Of a stretch of DNA of 64,000 nt, positions 54,300-64,000 are shown one piece after another. The translations under genes and the position numbers were made by a program. Numbering within the stretch: the stretch's first letter is position 1; each line of letters starts with the position of its first letter. The notes below the pieces were generated by a model that ran no database searches, had not been told where the DNA came from, and was given only the letters and a program-made list of their open reading frames with translations. The DNA is from Gigantopelta aegis (Eukaryota > Mollusca > Gastropoda > Neomphalida > Peltospiridae): contig NC_054706.1 in assembly GCF_016097555.1 (NCBI RefSeq), positions 46,735,039 through 46,799,038 on the forward strand. Direction: 5' to 3'.

Positions 54300-55331
54300 T
54301 AACCAATTGTGTAACTACTCTTATTTAATTTAATACAGTGCTTAATAATGTAATAATATTGAAAGTAATTGGTTTGATTGCACAAATAAAGAATTTTGCC
54401 AATAGGTTACAACACTTACTCAGGAAGTACTAAATGTATATGTCTGTCCAGTAGTATCCACTGTCTTCTCTATTTGTTGATTTAAACTTTATTTTTTAAA
54501 TAGATTTTATGGATTTTGGCCCATGTGTCATTATTGTGAGTATATTATTTAATATTCTCTGCCCCAAAACACTTCTCTGGGATGTTTTTACCGTTTATAG
54601 CTGAGAAAAGTCTCGCAAACAGCCGTGGCTGGGCTCAAAGTAAACATGAGCTCTGTTTATGTTTTTAAAAACTGCATGTTTGGTAAACAACAGAGGGTGT
54701 ACATCGATTGCAGCCTTGTATTTTTAATTTATTGAGCATAAATTAATATATTCATGTATGCTTAGAGAGAATCGCAACATTATGATTATGGCATAGGGCT
54801 AATGAAATCTAACTTGTCACGATTTTGACGTAGGGCTAATGAAATCTAACTTCACCTTACCCGTTCATTTTACGTAGATTTACATTTGCAAAGTACTGAA
54901 AAACATTAAGTATGTTTTTGCTACAAGGTTTATGATATCTAAACTAAAATATATCTTGCAACATTTATAAGAACACAGTTCATAATATTTATGCTTTGTT
55001 CAAGTGAACTCAGAAATCATAAATGTGCTTTACACCCCCGTTCATTTGCAAAGAGTAGATGAGTCCACCGTCTAATATAATTTGAATATGACAATTTTTT
55101 TAAGGATTAAACATTTTGATTGCATTCACAAGGCATGTAATATGATCATGTATATTTTATTTTTATTTAAAATACACCTGCGAAGTCACAGTATTGTTTC
55201 AACGCTCCATTATTTTTCAGTAATGGAGAGATAAAACCCTACTTAATTAACCCACCAAAATCATTAGTGTTAATTTCCATACTAACATATAATTATTCAC
55301 ATAAAATTATTACTCAGTTGTGTATTTTAAG
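54300..55331. other. No gene recognised
   Basis: AT-rich; TTACTTGCC/CACTTGCCC words at 54238-54290 belong to a hAT-like end. GCATAGGGCTAATGAAATCT is repeated within 54790-54850. Confidence 0.45.
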
Positions 55332-55435
55332 TAGGGGAATATCCTCGTAACTCTCCATTCCTGAAAAATAATGGGACTCGTCTCATTATTTTTCAGGAAT
55401 GGAGAGTTACTCGGAAATTCCCCTATACATAAGCT
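55332..55435. mobile_element. 104-base foldback element with TAGGGGAAT ends
   Basis: TAGGGGAATATCCTCGTAAC on the left is mirrored by GTTACTCGGAAATTCCCCTA on the right, with CTCTCCATTCCTGAAAAATA in the arms and about 10 unpaired bases at the centre. The ends resemble those of the 11034 element (TA-GGGGA). A shorter hairpin of the same sequence (CTCCATTATTTTTCAGTAAT) lies at 55203-55233. Confidence 0.75.
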
Positions 55436-56094
55436 GTAAAGGGTATTAGACGCTATTTTTAAGTTTGAAGATCATCAAACTGATTACTTGTTACTTGTAT
55501 GAATTCAATATTTTTTTGTGTTTGACATATTGCTGCTAAGGAGTAATTCAGACTTCCAAGACTTGGGATTCAGTTTGACACCACCCATCAAATGGTAATC
55601 CTTAACTGCTGGTAATCCTTAACTGCTCAGTTGACTATAAGTTTCGAGGATAATGATTTGGAGATGGATGCCACAGAAAGATATATTTTTGAATAAATAT
55701 ATTTACCTGTACCAGATTGTATGGTGATTAATATGTAAAGACCCTCTCTTTGAGAAAAAAGAAAATGTTAGGAAGTATTCTCATAATAAATATTAAACAA
55801 ATTGTGCGAACTGCAATCTGTGGTTTAGTTTTGTTTTATATATACTCTTCAAAAAAAGAAACGCAAAAGCATACAAATGGGTTATAACTCCGATTTTTTG
55901 TTTCCTACCGGTTCATGCTTTGTGAATATAAGGTCATTGCATGTCCCAAACACATTCCCACGGTTACATTCGATAAAACGCAGCTACTGTACAATAAAGT
56001 TCCAAAATGTGAATATTCGCAAAAACGCAGCCACGTGCAAACCATGTCACCACTGCACGTGCGTTGTCTGCACGTGCAACATGAACACCGACAG

Positions 56095-56102
56095 TATAAA
56101 AG
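56095..56102 (+). promoter_or_regulatory. TATA box of Tc1-like copy 2
   Basis: TATAAAAG at the same distance from the transposase start as in copy 1, although a 15-base duplication lies just upstream of it. Confidence 0.5.
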
Positions 56103-56159
56103 TGCAGGGTGTTCACTTGCCTGGCCTCTGTATCTGGCCGACAGTTGACAACCCAGGAC

Positions 56160-57167
56160 ATGCCACGTCTCAGTGAACCGCAGAGAAACAATGCCATCGG
56201 CCAACTAGACGCAGGCGAATCCAGAACGGCCGTTGCCAGGGCATTCCATGTGTCCCCAAGCACCATCTCCAGATTTTGGGACCGTTACCAGCAACATGGA
56301 TCAACACGTGACCTCCCTAGATCCGGTCGACCACGGGTCACTACCCCCGGGCAGGACCGCTACATCCGGGTACGCCACCTTCGGGAACGATTGACTACTG
56401 CCACCTCCACAGCCGCAGCAATACCAGGTTTGCACAGGATATCCGACCAGACCGTACGGAACCGCCTACGTGAGGTAGGAATTCGTGCCAGACGTCCAGT
56501 TCGAGGTGTCATCTTAACACCACAACACCGTCGACTCCGACTGCAGTGGTGCCAGATTCATCAACAATGGCCTCAACTGCGATGGAGACAGGTGTGGTTC
56601 AGTGACGAGTCCCGATTTCTGCTCCGACGTCATGATGGAAGATGTCGCGTGTATAGGCGTCGTGGTGAACGTTATGCGGCAAACTACGTGCAGGAAGTGG
56701 ACAGATTCGGCGGGGGTAGTGTCATAGTGTGGGCAGCCATCTCACACACTGGCAGAACTGACCTGGTCCACGTGCAGGGCAACCTGAATGCACAGGGCTA
56801 CATTGACCAGATCCTCCGGCCACACATCGTTCCAGTTATGGCCAACGCCAACGCAGTGTTCCAACATGACAACGCCAGGCCTCACACAGCACGTCTCACA
56901 ACGGCTTTCCTACAGAACAACAACATTAATGTCCTTCCTTGGCCATCGATATCACCGGATTTGAACCCAATTGAGCATCTATGGGACGAGTTGGACCGAC
57001 GCCTCCGACAGCGACAACCACAGCCCCAGACCCTGCCCAAGCTGGCAGCAGCCTTGCAGGCCGAGTGGGCCACCATCCCCCGGGACGTCATCCGTACTCT
57101 GGTTGCTTCAATGGGCAGGCGGTGCCAGGCAGTTGTCAACACACGCGGAGGCCACACCCGGTATTGA
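56160..57167 (+). CDS. Tc1-like transposase, copy 2
   Basis: 335 residues from MPRLSEPQRNNAIGQLDAG, open throughout, with the same helix-turn-helix region and DD34E motifs (WFSDES, QHDNARPH, NPIEHLWDEL) as copy 1. Changes relative to copy 1 include SRFWD for SRLWD, IPGLHR for ILGLRR, SVIVW for SVMVW, KLAAAL for ELAAAL and MGRRCQAVV for MGMRCQAVI. None hits the catalytic triad. TATAAAAG lies at 56095-56102. Confidence 0.95.
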   Translation: MPRLSEPQRNNAIGQLDAGESRTAVARAFHVSPSTISRFWDRYQQHGSTRDLPRSGRPRVTTPGQDRYIRVRHLRERLTTATSTAAAIPGLHRISDQTVRNRLREVGIRARRPVRGVILTPQHRRLRLQWCQIHQQWPQLRWRQVWFSDESRFLLRRHDGRCRVYRRRGERYAANYVQEVDRFGGGSVIVWAAISHTGRTDLVHVQGNLNAQGYIDQILRPHIVPVMANANAVFQHDNARPHTARLTTAFLQNNNINVLPWPSISPDLNPIEHLWDELDRRLRQRQPQPQTLPKLAAALQAEWATIPRDVIRTLVASMGRRCQAVVNTRGGHTRY

Positions 57168-57364
57168 CTCCAGATGACCTTGACCTTGGTGGTGTGTCCT
57201 ATCACTTACTCACAATGGACTAGAGTGAATTGTGAACAATCCTGCAACATTTGGTAATTATCGGACTCACCATTCAATAATTAAATCAATTCTCCAAATG
57301 TTACGACAATGTGGTTTTGCGTTTCTTCTTTTGAAGAGTATATATATATATATAATTTTGCCTC

Positions 57365-57366
<2 letters not shown>

Positions 57367-57412
<46 letters not shown>
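57367..57412. repeat. AT array near Tc1 copy 2
   Basis: AT repeats just right of the Tc1-like element. Confidence 0.85.
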
Positions 57413-57421
<9 letters not shown>

Positions 57422-58815
57422 AAAATTTTATTTGAAATTTTATTTTGTATTATTATTATTGTTCTGTAGGCATGGGTTGTCTTATAATATTTCTTACTAT
57501 TTTTTATCTGCCTATGCCTCTAGAACAGATAAAGCTTTGTGAATATATTTTGTGTGATAGTAGAATAACTAATGGGCGGGTTGTGTAAGATATGGGGTGT
57601 GTGTGTGTGTGTGTGCAGAAGCTTCAAGTTTGATTTCCAACAGTTGTTACCACAGCACATGAGTTTATAATTTATTTAAACACTTGTACTGGCTTAATTG
57701 GCAAATATTTTACACTGTCCAGCTATCCTACTTTTTCGTACTTTTTGGTCTTTGTCCTATTTTTCCTACTTTTTCTTCAGAATACTAGTACTTAGTTTTT
57801 CGTACTTTTTTGTTTGAAAATGCCACGAATTGCTGTTAAAGTGTGCATATTCCTTGTGTTACAAAAGTCATCAGTTATGGGAATTATTTTAATTTTTCTT
57901 GGCAGCAAGATATATCTCCCAATTTGTGGCACCATATAATCTCAACATATTAAAATTACACCCTCAAAGCCAACATATTTTCCAATGATTAATATGATTA
58001 TAATGTACAATATGTATGTATGACTTCAGAATCTACAATACATTATGGAAAACTTAAATTAATCATGTTAACTCTGTTTTACTGTGCATCAGCATTCCTA
58101 TGCATGTAAATATGTATATTGATTAATTTGAAATAACTGTATAACGTGACCGTTAAATAAGATTCACATTATTTTTATTACGGTATGTCTTGTCAGAACG
58201 GAGACGGGCCAATATGTCAGTATACATAACTGGAGGGCTAAAGATGTGGTCCCCACCAACCCAACCTCTTTTTTTCTTTCTTTTTTTTTAATTTCGTGTA
58301 TGGCTTCGGTTTCATAAACAGGGCAAGTGCCGTATATCGGTTGATTCTCTTGTTCCTCAGCATATCGGGATTCCATTAATATAAAAGTCGAACAACAACA
58401 ACAAAAATTAAGATGAAAAAGAAGAAAAAAGAAACAAACAAGACATTTTAATTTATCAGTTCTGACCAGAAAAACGAGTATACGATGTTTTAAATGTTCT
58501 TTTCATTGCATTTGACGTTCACTTCCGGGTTCTTGTGCTTCGATAAAATTTACTAAAGTAAAAATGGTTTCGTCGATTTAAATCACGTTGTCATCGTAAA
58601 TGTACCCTGTAGTGAAATACTTGAATGTCTCCTCTTGTCGGCTTTTTATTTAAACAACGATATTTGTAAATAAATTAAGGCAAAAACGTAATCGGCAGAT
58701 CGGTTGATTTTGCTATCGACCTATGCGAATTGGCAGCCATTATTGAAAGTTTGTCTAACCTTGCATCACGTGTCACGGTGGGCGTGGTTAACTCGTCATA
58801 CGGAGGGGTCAATTA
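57413..58815. other. No gene recognised
   Basis: AT-rich; CTACTTTTTCGTACTTTTT words at 57725-57815 may be a transposon end. Confidence 0.45.
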
Positions 58816-58881
58816 TATAGTCACTTGTAATCGGGCATATGCAGTTAACATAATTACTTGCCCGGCATGAAAATTCCACTT
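58816..58881. repeat. Fragment of a CAGGGGTTCAAAAAT hAT-like element
   Basis: TAGTCACTTGTAATCGGGCA, ATATGCAGTTAACATAATTA and GCCCGGCATGAAAATTCC are repeated directly at 63659-63724. A SINE A interrupts this copy. Confidence 0.5.
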
Positions 58882-58882
58882 G

Positions 58883-59083
58883 GTACTCTTTTCGATTAGC
58901 AGCAAGGGATCTTTTATATGCACCATCCCACAGACAGGATAGTCCATACCACAGCCTTTGTTACACCAGTTGTGGAGCACTGGCTGGAACAAGAAATAGT
59001 CCAATGAGTCCACCCACGAGGATCGATCCTAGACCAGCCGCGCCTCAAGCGAATGCTTTACCACTGGGCTAAGTCCCGGCCCC
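58883..59083 (-). mobile_element. SINE A, tail missing
   Basis: GGGGCCGGGACTTAGCCCAG head and body to AATCGAAAAGAGTA; inserted in the repeat at 58816. Confidence 0.8.
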
Positions 59084-59099
59084 TTTTGGGACAGAGTAG

Positions 59100-59670
59100 A
59101 GAATGATACTAGTATTTGAGAGTAGCCTATTTGACAGTAGCCTATTTGACAGCCTACCAAAGAGATCTCATGGGATATTCATGATACACAAACGTAATAT
59201 TATTAAGGATTTACTTGGCTGGTTATCTAAAACTTGAAATTTAAATAATGAGTTGCATTAAAAACAACAACCAACCCCCTCCATTTTTATAACTTCTGCT
59301 TGTTCCAAAGTTACTGAATAAAAATTAAAAATCATTCTATGGTGTTCTGTCCGGCACGCTTTCTTTTAACCCCATTATTTTGTGGTGTAAATAACAAACT
59401 TGACTTGAAGACAAGAAGAATGATGGTTTAATTTCGTTATTTCTTCTTTCTGCATTTTGTTGAGACCTGTCGATCACTGGCCAATAGTTTCTGTTGTATG
59501 ACGTTATCGTCTCATTACACATATATAGAAACTACATTTTGTTCCCCATTTTATTTAGTCTCCCGTCCGTCATGTCCAATCTGTTACGGAAGTGGGTTTT
59601 GTGAGAATCGGATGCTCACTCGAATCATGAAGGTACTAATATCAAGTTTAGACAAGATAAGAGTTTAGTA
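59100..59670. other. No feature recognised
   Basis: AT-rich; AGTAGCCTATTTGAC is repeated in tandem at 59125-59152. Confidence 0.45.
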
Positions 59671-59674
59671 CCAT

Positions 59675-59840
59675 CCCCTGTGCATGGAGTTAAGCCATCA
59701 GACTTAAAGCTGGGAGGAACTGGGTTTGTATCACGGTACCGGCTCCCACCCCACAGCGAGCTTAACGACTCGATGGGTTGGTGTAAAACCACTACACCGA
59801 CTTCTCTCTCACTAAGCACTAAGCTAATGTCCTGCTAATA
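59675..59840 (+). mobile_element. Decayed SINE C fragment
   Basis: GGTACCGGCTCCCACC, CGACTCGATGGG and CTTCTCTCTCACTAAG in SINE C order. Confidence 0.6.
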
Positions 59841-59962
59841 TGCGGGGTTCCAAAAGGTTTGTTTGTAGCAAAACAGTAATTACAACCATAATCCTAGTTT
59901 GTTCCACTGTAACATGTTTCTGAACAACAGAGCATTTTTGATTACATACCCTAATGTTTGTT

Positions 59963-60162
59963 GTAGTTCAAACCGGATTTTTCGTATGCACAAAAAAAAA
60001 AAAAAAATACTAAGTGCAATGAGTGCTACAAATATTAACATAACATATAATACGACCGCAAATACACTCTCAAAACAAGAAAGTGTATTTAATATGTAAT
60101 TTTAGTGGCCAAAAAGACAGAAACATCTTATAATGGCTGCAAACTCAGGGTGGTCCCTTTAA
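59963..60162. mobile_element. Old half copy of the TTAA foldback MITE
   Basis: It ends GCAAACTCAGGGTGGTCCCTTTAA and carries CAAAACAAGAAAGTGTATTT and AACATCTTATAATGG, the right half of the family. The left half is not recognisable. Confidence 0.5.
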
Positions 60163-60169
60163 CCTTTAG

Positions 60170-60802
60170 ACTACTGGATTAATTTTTAACAAAAACCACG
60201 TTGAGTGGGTACAAGTTTATAATTTTTACTCACATATATTCACTTAAATGTTTCATAAATACATGAAATAAAGTTCATATATGAATCGGTAAGTATTATT
60301 TTCGTGTCTTTTTTTGTAATTTTTATTATTTTAGATCGGCTAATGGTGATTAAAATTAGGCAAAAAATCGAAAAAGTTGCGTTTACTTACGGGCATTTGT
60401 GGCCAGGTGTCCAGTATTTATGTCCATTATTCCCGATAACAGTGGTTTTCTGACCAGAATTTTTTTTTAAACCCGAACTACGATTCATATTGCAATATTT
60501 GGTAATTTTCGTTGTTGGTAAAATGATCAAATTTATTATCAAATTAGCTGTTACAATCAGCTATCGATCCCTGAAAATTACCGCGACGTGCAGCCATTGT
60601 TGTCAAGCGAAAATACTTGCCGAAAACCACTTTTTGAACTCAAAATTTCAAGGTATTTTCAATTGAAAAAATCAAAACAAAAACCACCATTTTGAAAAAA
60701 AATCTTTTTTCTTTAATTATATTTCCGTTTCCGGTGAGTGTCGTGTGCAAAACGGCGGGAAATATGAATTGGGGAATGCACTGTATACAGTGTACAGTAT
60801 AT
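60170..60802. other. No gene recognised
   Basis: AT-rich sequence to the left of the perfect palindrome. Confidence 0.45.
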
Positions 60803-60852
60803 CGACTGACGTGACGTCGGGCGAGATATCTCGCCCGACGTCACGTCAGTCG
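60803..60852. repeat. Perfect 50-base palindrome without spacer
   Basis: CGACTGACGTGACGTCGGGC followed by GAGAT forms one arm; the other arm is its exact complement, meeting at the centre GATATC. It holds overlapping TGACGT words, the core of CREB/ATF sites. TGTATACAGTGTACAGTATA just before it is also partly palindromic. Confidence 0.9.
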
Positions 60853-60892
60853 GTTAATATTAAAATAAATAATAACAACAACTGTTTAAAAT

Positions 60893-60968
60893 CCAATAGC
60901 CGATGATTAATCAATCAATCAATCAATCAATGCGTTAGATCTACTTCTAATGGTGTTGTTAAAGCAAA
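60893..60968 (+). mobile_element. SINE B tail fragment with an AATC repeat
   Basis: AATCCAATAGCCGATGATTA, AATC repeats, then GGTGTTGTTAAAGCAAAC. Confidence 0.6.
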
Positions 60969-60969
60969 C

Positions 60970-61632
60970 CGGCAGACATTGCTCCCAGTCCGTGAATTCT
61001 CTTATACTACATGTACATGTAGTTCCTGGACTAATTGTTAGCGTAAGACTAGTTCCTGGACTAACTGTTAATTTATAGTGTTTAATTATCGAAAGATCCA
61101 TATTCCAGTGAGGGTAGTAATTAATCATACATTTTATTTTTTTCAAGTCGGAATCTGAACCAGGCCCTTATGAACCGGCAAAACCTGTATCCCCAACTTA
61201 ATGACGATATTTTTTGTTGGTCGTACTCTATAAATGAAGATTTGAAAAATCTAGCTTGTTAGGACCTGACACTCCCCTCCCCCCATAGCCACACAAGAAG
61301 CTGTATCCACCTTCCTTCCACTTAAGTCTAGTAGAGATATCGTTAAAACGCTGGTGACATAAAGACTTCCTGGATGTGAACAAGCAAAATATGTGTGTGC
61401 CCATAACCGGACATGGCGCACCAACAAACCTACCGTATTCCCTCTAATATACGAGCAATCACTTCATCCATGCAATGTACATAAGTTCATAACTTTCTAT
61501 TGTTACATGTTTTAAGCACCAACTAGGGCATCATTGGCAAATATAAATTTGATTCCATCATTATGTCATTTCGGGCATACCGAATTATTTAACCATACAT
61601 GGTTATGTCACTGTCTAAATAACAGTACGAGT
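60970..61632. other. No gene recognised
   Basis: AT-rich; ACTAGTTCCTGGACTAA is repeated in tandem at about 61020-61065. Confidence 0.45.
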
Positions 61633-61765
61633 CAGGGTTTCTGCCAGAGGGTAAAACGGGTATGGCACCATGCATACCCAGATTTTTTTGTTTTAAAGGT
61701 ATCCTTTTGACAAAATTAGCTACTCTTATCATTATTGTATGATTTTCTTAACCTTAACCCTAAAC
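61633..61765. mobile_element. Left part of a second CAGGGTTTCTGCCAGAGG hAT-like element
   Basis: CAGGGTTTCTGCCAGAGG, GGTATGGCACCATGCATACC and CTTAACCTTAACCCTAAAC match the inverted right end and centre of 40754-42469. The Kolobok-like element splits it; it resumes at 63548 (CCCATTTTCTTTCTGGGG). Confidence 0.6.
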
Positions 61766-62408
61766 TTAAAGTGCTGTGCCAGACTATACACTAAAATTTC
61801 AAATTCCACAATTAAATGCTTTCTTAATTCATTGCAATAATATTTTACACCGATATATAAGTCAATAATTACGAAAATGCCTCATAAAAGTATTAAAACA
61901 TCACTCCCGTAGAACACTGCCGGAAACGACCGAGTAAAATTCTCGGTAAAACCATTTGCCTGTAAATAGCAGTGACGTCACGAAGGGAACGCGCTTCACA
62001 GAAACCTACCACGAGATGACTTTCAGCGCAAACAAAAGTGGGACCGACAGCGACTGCCAAGCTTGATCATGCGATTCTTCTTTCGATGATGAATAGTGTA
62101 GTAATGACGACTGGACTAATATTTGTGCAACACAACAAATAATGCCGTATCAGTTTGAACCTGGAACATCTTCCGACGAATCACCGGCCCGACAGATGAC
62201 GATGAAAATGGTTGTGGAGACAGCTGCTTACCACTAATTTACAACTTTTATTCTTGTTTTGTTCTTTAGCTTTTCGTGCGAATTATTTTGCTACACTGTA
62301 TGTTCTAATACTTGTGATGTAGTAGAAAAGACGATAAATAACTCTTGATTTCTACGAGTCAAGTGGACCCGATATCGGTAATTTTAAGAAATAAACAAAA
62401 ACGACTTT

Positions 62409-62796
62409 TAGTCCGTCCCATCCATGAAGATGTTTTCTTTGTGTGAATAATTTCAGTTTAGTTTGACGTAAAAAAAAACCAGTAAGTGTTTTGGAAATAA
62501 CAAAACAATACTATTTTTTTGTGTGCAGTTGTGAAAACAGTCTGCTCAAAAATAAATAACTTATAGCACATTCCATAGTATGAAAAAAGGTTTTCTCTGT
62601 GGGAGGTATAGTAAAATTAATTTAATGTATTTATAGTCTGTTTACAGGGAACACCTTTTTTCATACTATGGAATTTACAAGTCATTTATTTCTGAGCCGA
62701 TTGTTTTCTAAGATGCATAGAAAATTAGATTTTTTTTCTTTTTTCTTGTTTTTTTTTACAAAAAACCCCTACATTTTTGAAGGATGGGACGGACTA
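62409..62796. mobile_element. Foldback MITE with TAGTCCGTCCCATCC ends
   Basis: TAGTCCGTCCCATCC at 62409-62423 and its exact complement at 62782-62796 bound a 388-base element. Inside, two arms with GGTATAG / CACCTTTTTTCATACTATGG-type sequence mirror each other. It interrupts the Kolobok-like element. Relatives: a half copy at 15989-16262 and a copy at 44671-44915 split by another MITE. Confidence 0.7.
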
Positions 62797-63139
62797 GGCT
62801 ATAGATACTTACTTGTCTGTACTTTATTGTTTTAATGTTCTCGAACTGTAAAGAAAAATCTCACAAATGAACGAGATGCAAACGACAACAAATCGGATCT
62901 CGATGATTGCACGAACCGTGCATGAGAAAACAAACTGACCGGAGTTGAAAGCATAACGCAATTTGGGACATTGACGATATGCACCTCAAGGTAGTTTCAG
63001 TGTGGATGGCGTCGGCTTGTTGTCATTTGTTTTGTGTCGCAGAAAAATTGTTGGTACAGCATCTTTTTTAAAAGCCATAACACATGGTATTCCCATATCT
63101 CGCTAAAGCCGACAAGCCAGTTTGGACGAATCGAAACTA

Positions 63140-63313
63140 AAGTGTCTTCTGTCGCAACGGTCTCCGGCATTTTCTTCCTGTCCAGTATTTCCACGTTATT
63201 TTAATCAAATTCACACACAGCTTTCTCACAGCAACATTACTAGGAAATGTGTGAAGACTAAATTTATCGGTTTTTGTATTGCTACAGCCGCCAACAACAC
63301 GCTGTTTAACCAT
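63140..63313 (-). pseudogene. THAP-domain remnant of the Kolobok-like element
   Basis: From the ATG at 63313 the minus strand reads MVKQRVVGGCSNTKTDKFSL, then HTFPSNVAVRKLCVNLIKIT and KYWTGRK. This is the start of a THAP zinc finger: GCSNT, the F-P pair and the RK-x-W position are recognisable. The first zinc Cys and the Trp (here Cys) are lost, and a frame change follows TGRK, so it is not functional. On the plus strand near the left end, MPYQFEPGTSSDESP at 62143 is a second short open stretch of unknown meaning. Confidence 0.6.
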
Positions 63314-63658
63314 AATAAACACAAAAGAAGCAATGAACAATGGCGCCGACTATCGAAAGGAGTTCCCTTCGTGACGTCAAGGATCAAATCTTAAGGAAAT
63401 TCCCGAAACGAATTCAGCTGGTTCTGTTTTTAAATGGAAAATATACCAGTATATAATTTTTTTACATTTTTTCTTTTAATTTTCTAATCATATTAAATAA
63501 TATCTTGATTGATATAGTTCAATACATCATACATCTGGCACAGCACTTTAACCCATTTTCTTTCTGGGGAGGCCCTCTATACCTCCTGTTGACTGTGGTT
63601 TCAAAGGTTTTACCGAGATTTGTAACAAAATTTTAAAAAGGTTTTAGGTGTTACATTA

Positions 63659-63757
63659 GTCACTTGTCATCGGGCATATGCAGTTAACACAATTACTTGC
63701 CCGGCATGAAAATTCCACTTGGCACGGGCGTCGGGTGATGGGATTTTTGAACCCCTG
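63659..63757. repeat. Right end of a CAGGGGTTCAAAAAT hAT-like element
   Basis: Matches 58816-58881 and continues to GGGATTTTTGAACCCCTG. The left-type end CAGGGGTTCAAAAAT also occurs at 54211 next to TTACTTGCC repeats. Confidence 0.5.
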
Positions 63758-64000
63758 ATCAGTTACGACCAATTAAATCTGCAATTGAGGACGATAGTGG
63801 ACACAAAAGACAGAATGACTGTTGGATCACATGACAAATTTGGCACGAAATAAGTCGTTTTTTTCAGTCGGAGATTGCTGAATCTATTAAAAAAATGTTT
63901 TCATTACTCAAAATTAGTCAAATATAGCAGAGTACAGGAAAATAAAACAGGGGCGCTGAAAAATAAAGGAGGGCAATAGAATGTGAAAGGAGGGCAGCAA

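Larger units (their letters stand above)
55845..57338 (+). mobile_element. Tc1-like DNA transposon, copy 2
   Basis: A 1494-base element with TA duplications at 55843-55844 and 57339-57340 and the same terminal repeats as copy 1. Nearly all of the 14-base length difference is a 15-base tandem duplication (GTTGTCTGCACGTGC) at about 56063, upstream of the TATA box. The two copies otherwise differ at scattered single bases only, which points to recent transposition. It lies upstream of cyclophilin exon 2, probably in that gene's first intron. Confidence 0.95.
61770..63547. mobile_element. Kolobok-like DNA transposon remnant
   Basis: The ends are AGTGCTGTGCCAGA and TCTGGCACAGCACT, perfect inverted repeats, flanked by TTAA at 61766-61769 and 63548-63551. 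A decayed THAP zinc-finger coding stretch lies near the right end on the minus strand. TTAA duplication plus a THAP-bearing transposase is the signature of the Kolobok superfamily; the assignment is inference from these two features. Another foldback element (62409-62796) has inserted inside. A related empty site lies at 41165-41240 (inverted). Confidence 0.75.

Overview
The window looks like intron and intergenic DNA of a marine mollusc, most likely a gastropod. This is inferred from AT-rich sequence, split genes with small exons and long introns, several dense tRNA-derived SINE families of a type I associate with gastropod and bivalve genomes, molluscan-style LINE remains, and no bacterial-type gene packing. 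The species cannot be named from the sequence. A 200-base N gap lies at 32332-32531.

Host genes. Three genes can be supported. (1) Plus strand, 6532-12839: the last three coding exons of a four-transmembrane protein of the claudin/PMP22/calcium-channel-gamma type; its first exon is not seen and probably lies left of the window. (2) Plus strand, 24886-32974: a second gene of the same type, with first exon, ECL1 exon and last exon present. The exon that should carry TM2 and most of TM3 is missing, and the N gap sits exactly where it is expected. Both genes use only phase-1 introns and matching exon sizes, so they are probably tandem paralogues. (3) Minus strand, 53592-42768: a cyclophilin (peptidyl-prolyl isomerase) with the last four of five expected exons, including the family's typical 31-base exon. 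Its first exon was not found. A decayed tandem copy of its last exon lies about 120 bases upstream of the real one.

Mobile DNA fills most of the rest. Two nearly identical, open Tc1-like transposons (47672-49151 and 55845-57338) have TA duplications, terminal repeats and a DD34E transposase. A Kolobok-like element with a THAP-domain relic lies at 61770-63547. hAT-like elements with CAGGG ends, pogo/Tigger-like elements, at least eight foldback (MITE) families, LINE 3' ends, a solo LTR and about 40 SINE pieces are also present. Insertions are repeatedly nested, and several can be ordered from target duplications or from a related empty site elsewhere in the window.

Layout: 1-6500 repeats and a composite hAT-like element; 6.5-12.8 kb tetraspan gene 1, whose introns hold a large GAT/GGT array, a GC-rich triple palindrome and SINEs tandemly amplified inside ATAGC repeats; 13-24.8 kb SINEs, a 48-base minisatellite, a LINE inserted in a SINE and a solo LTR; 24.9-33 kb tetraspan gene 2 with a nest of pogo-like elements in its first intron; 33-42.5 kb SINEs and nested foldback/hAT-like elements; 42.5-53.6 kb the cyclophilin gene with a hAT-like element in one intron that itself holds Tc1 copy 1; 53.6-64 kb Tc1 copy 2, a perfect 50-base palindrome and the Kolobok-like element.
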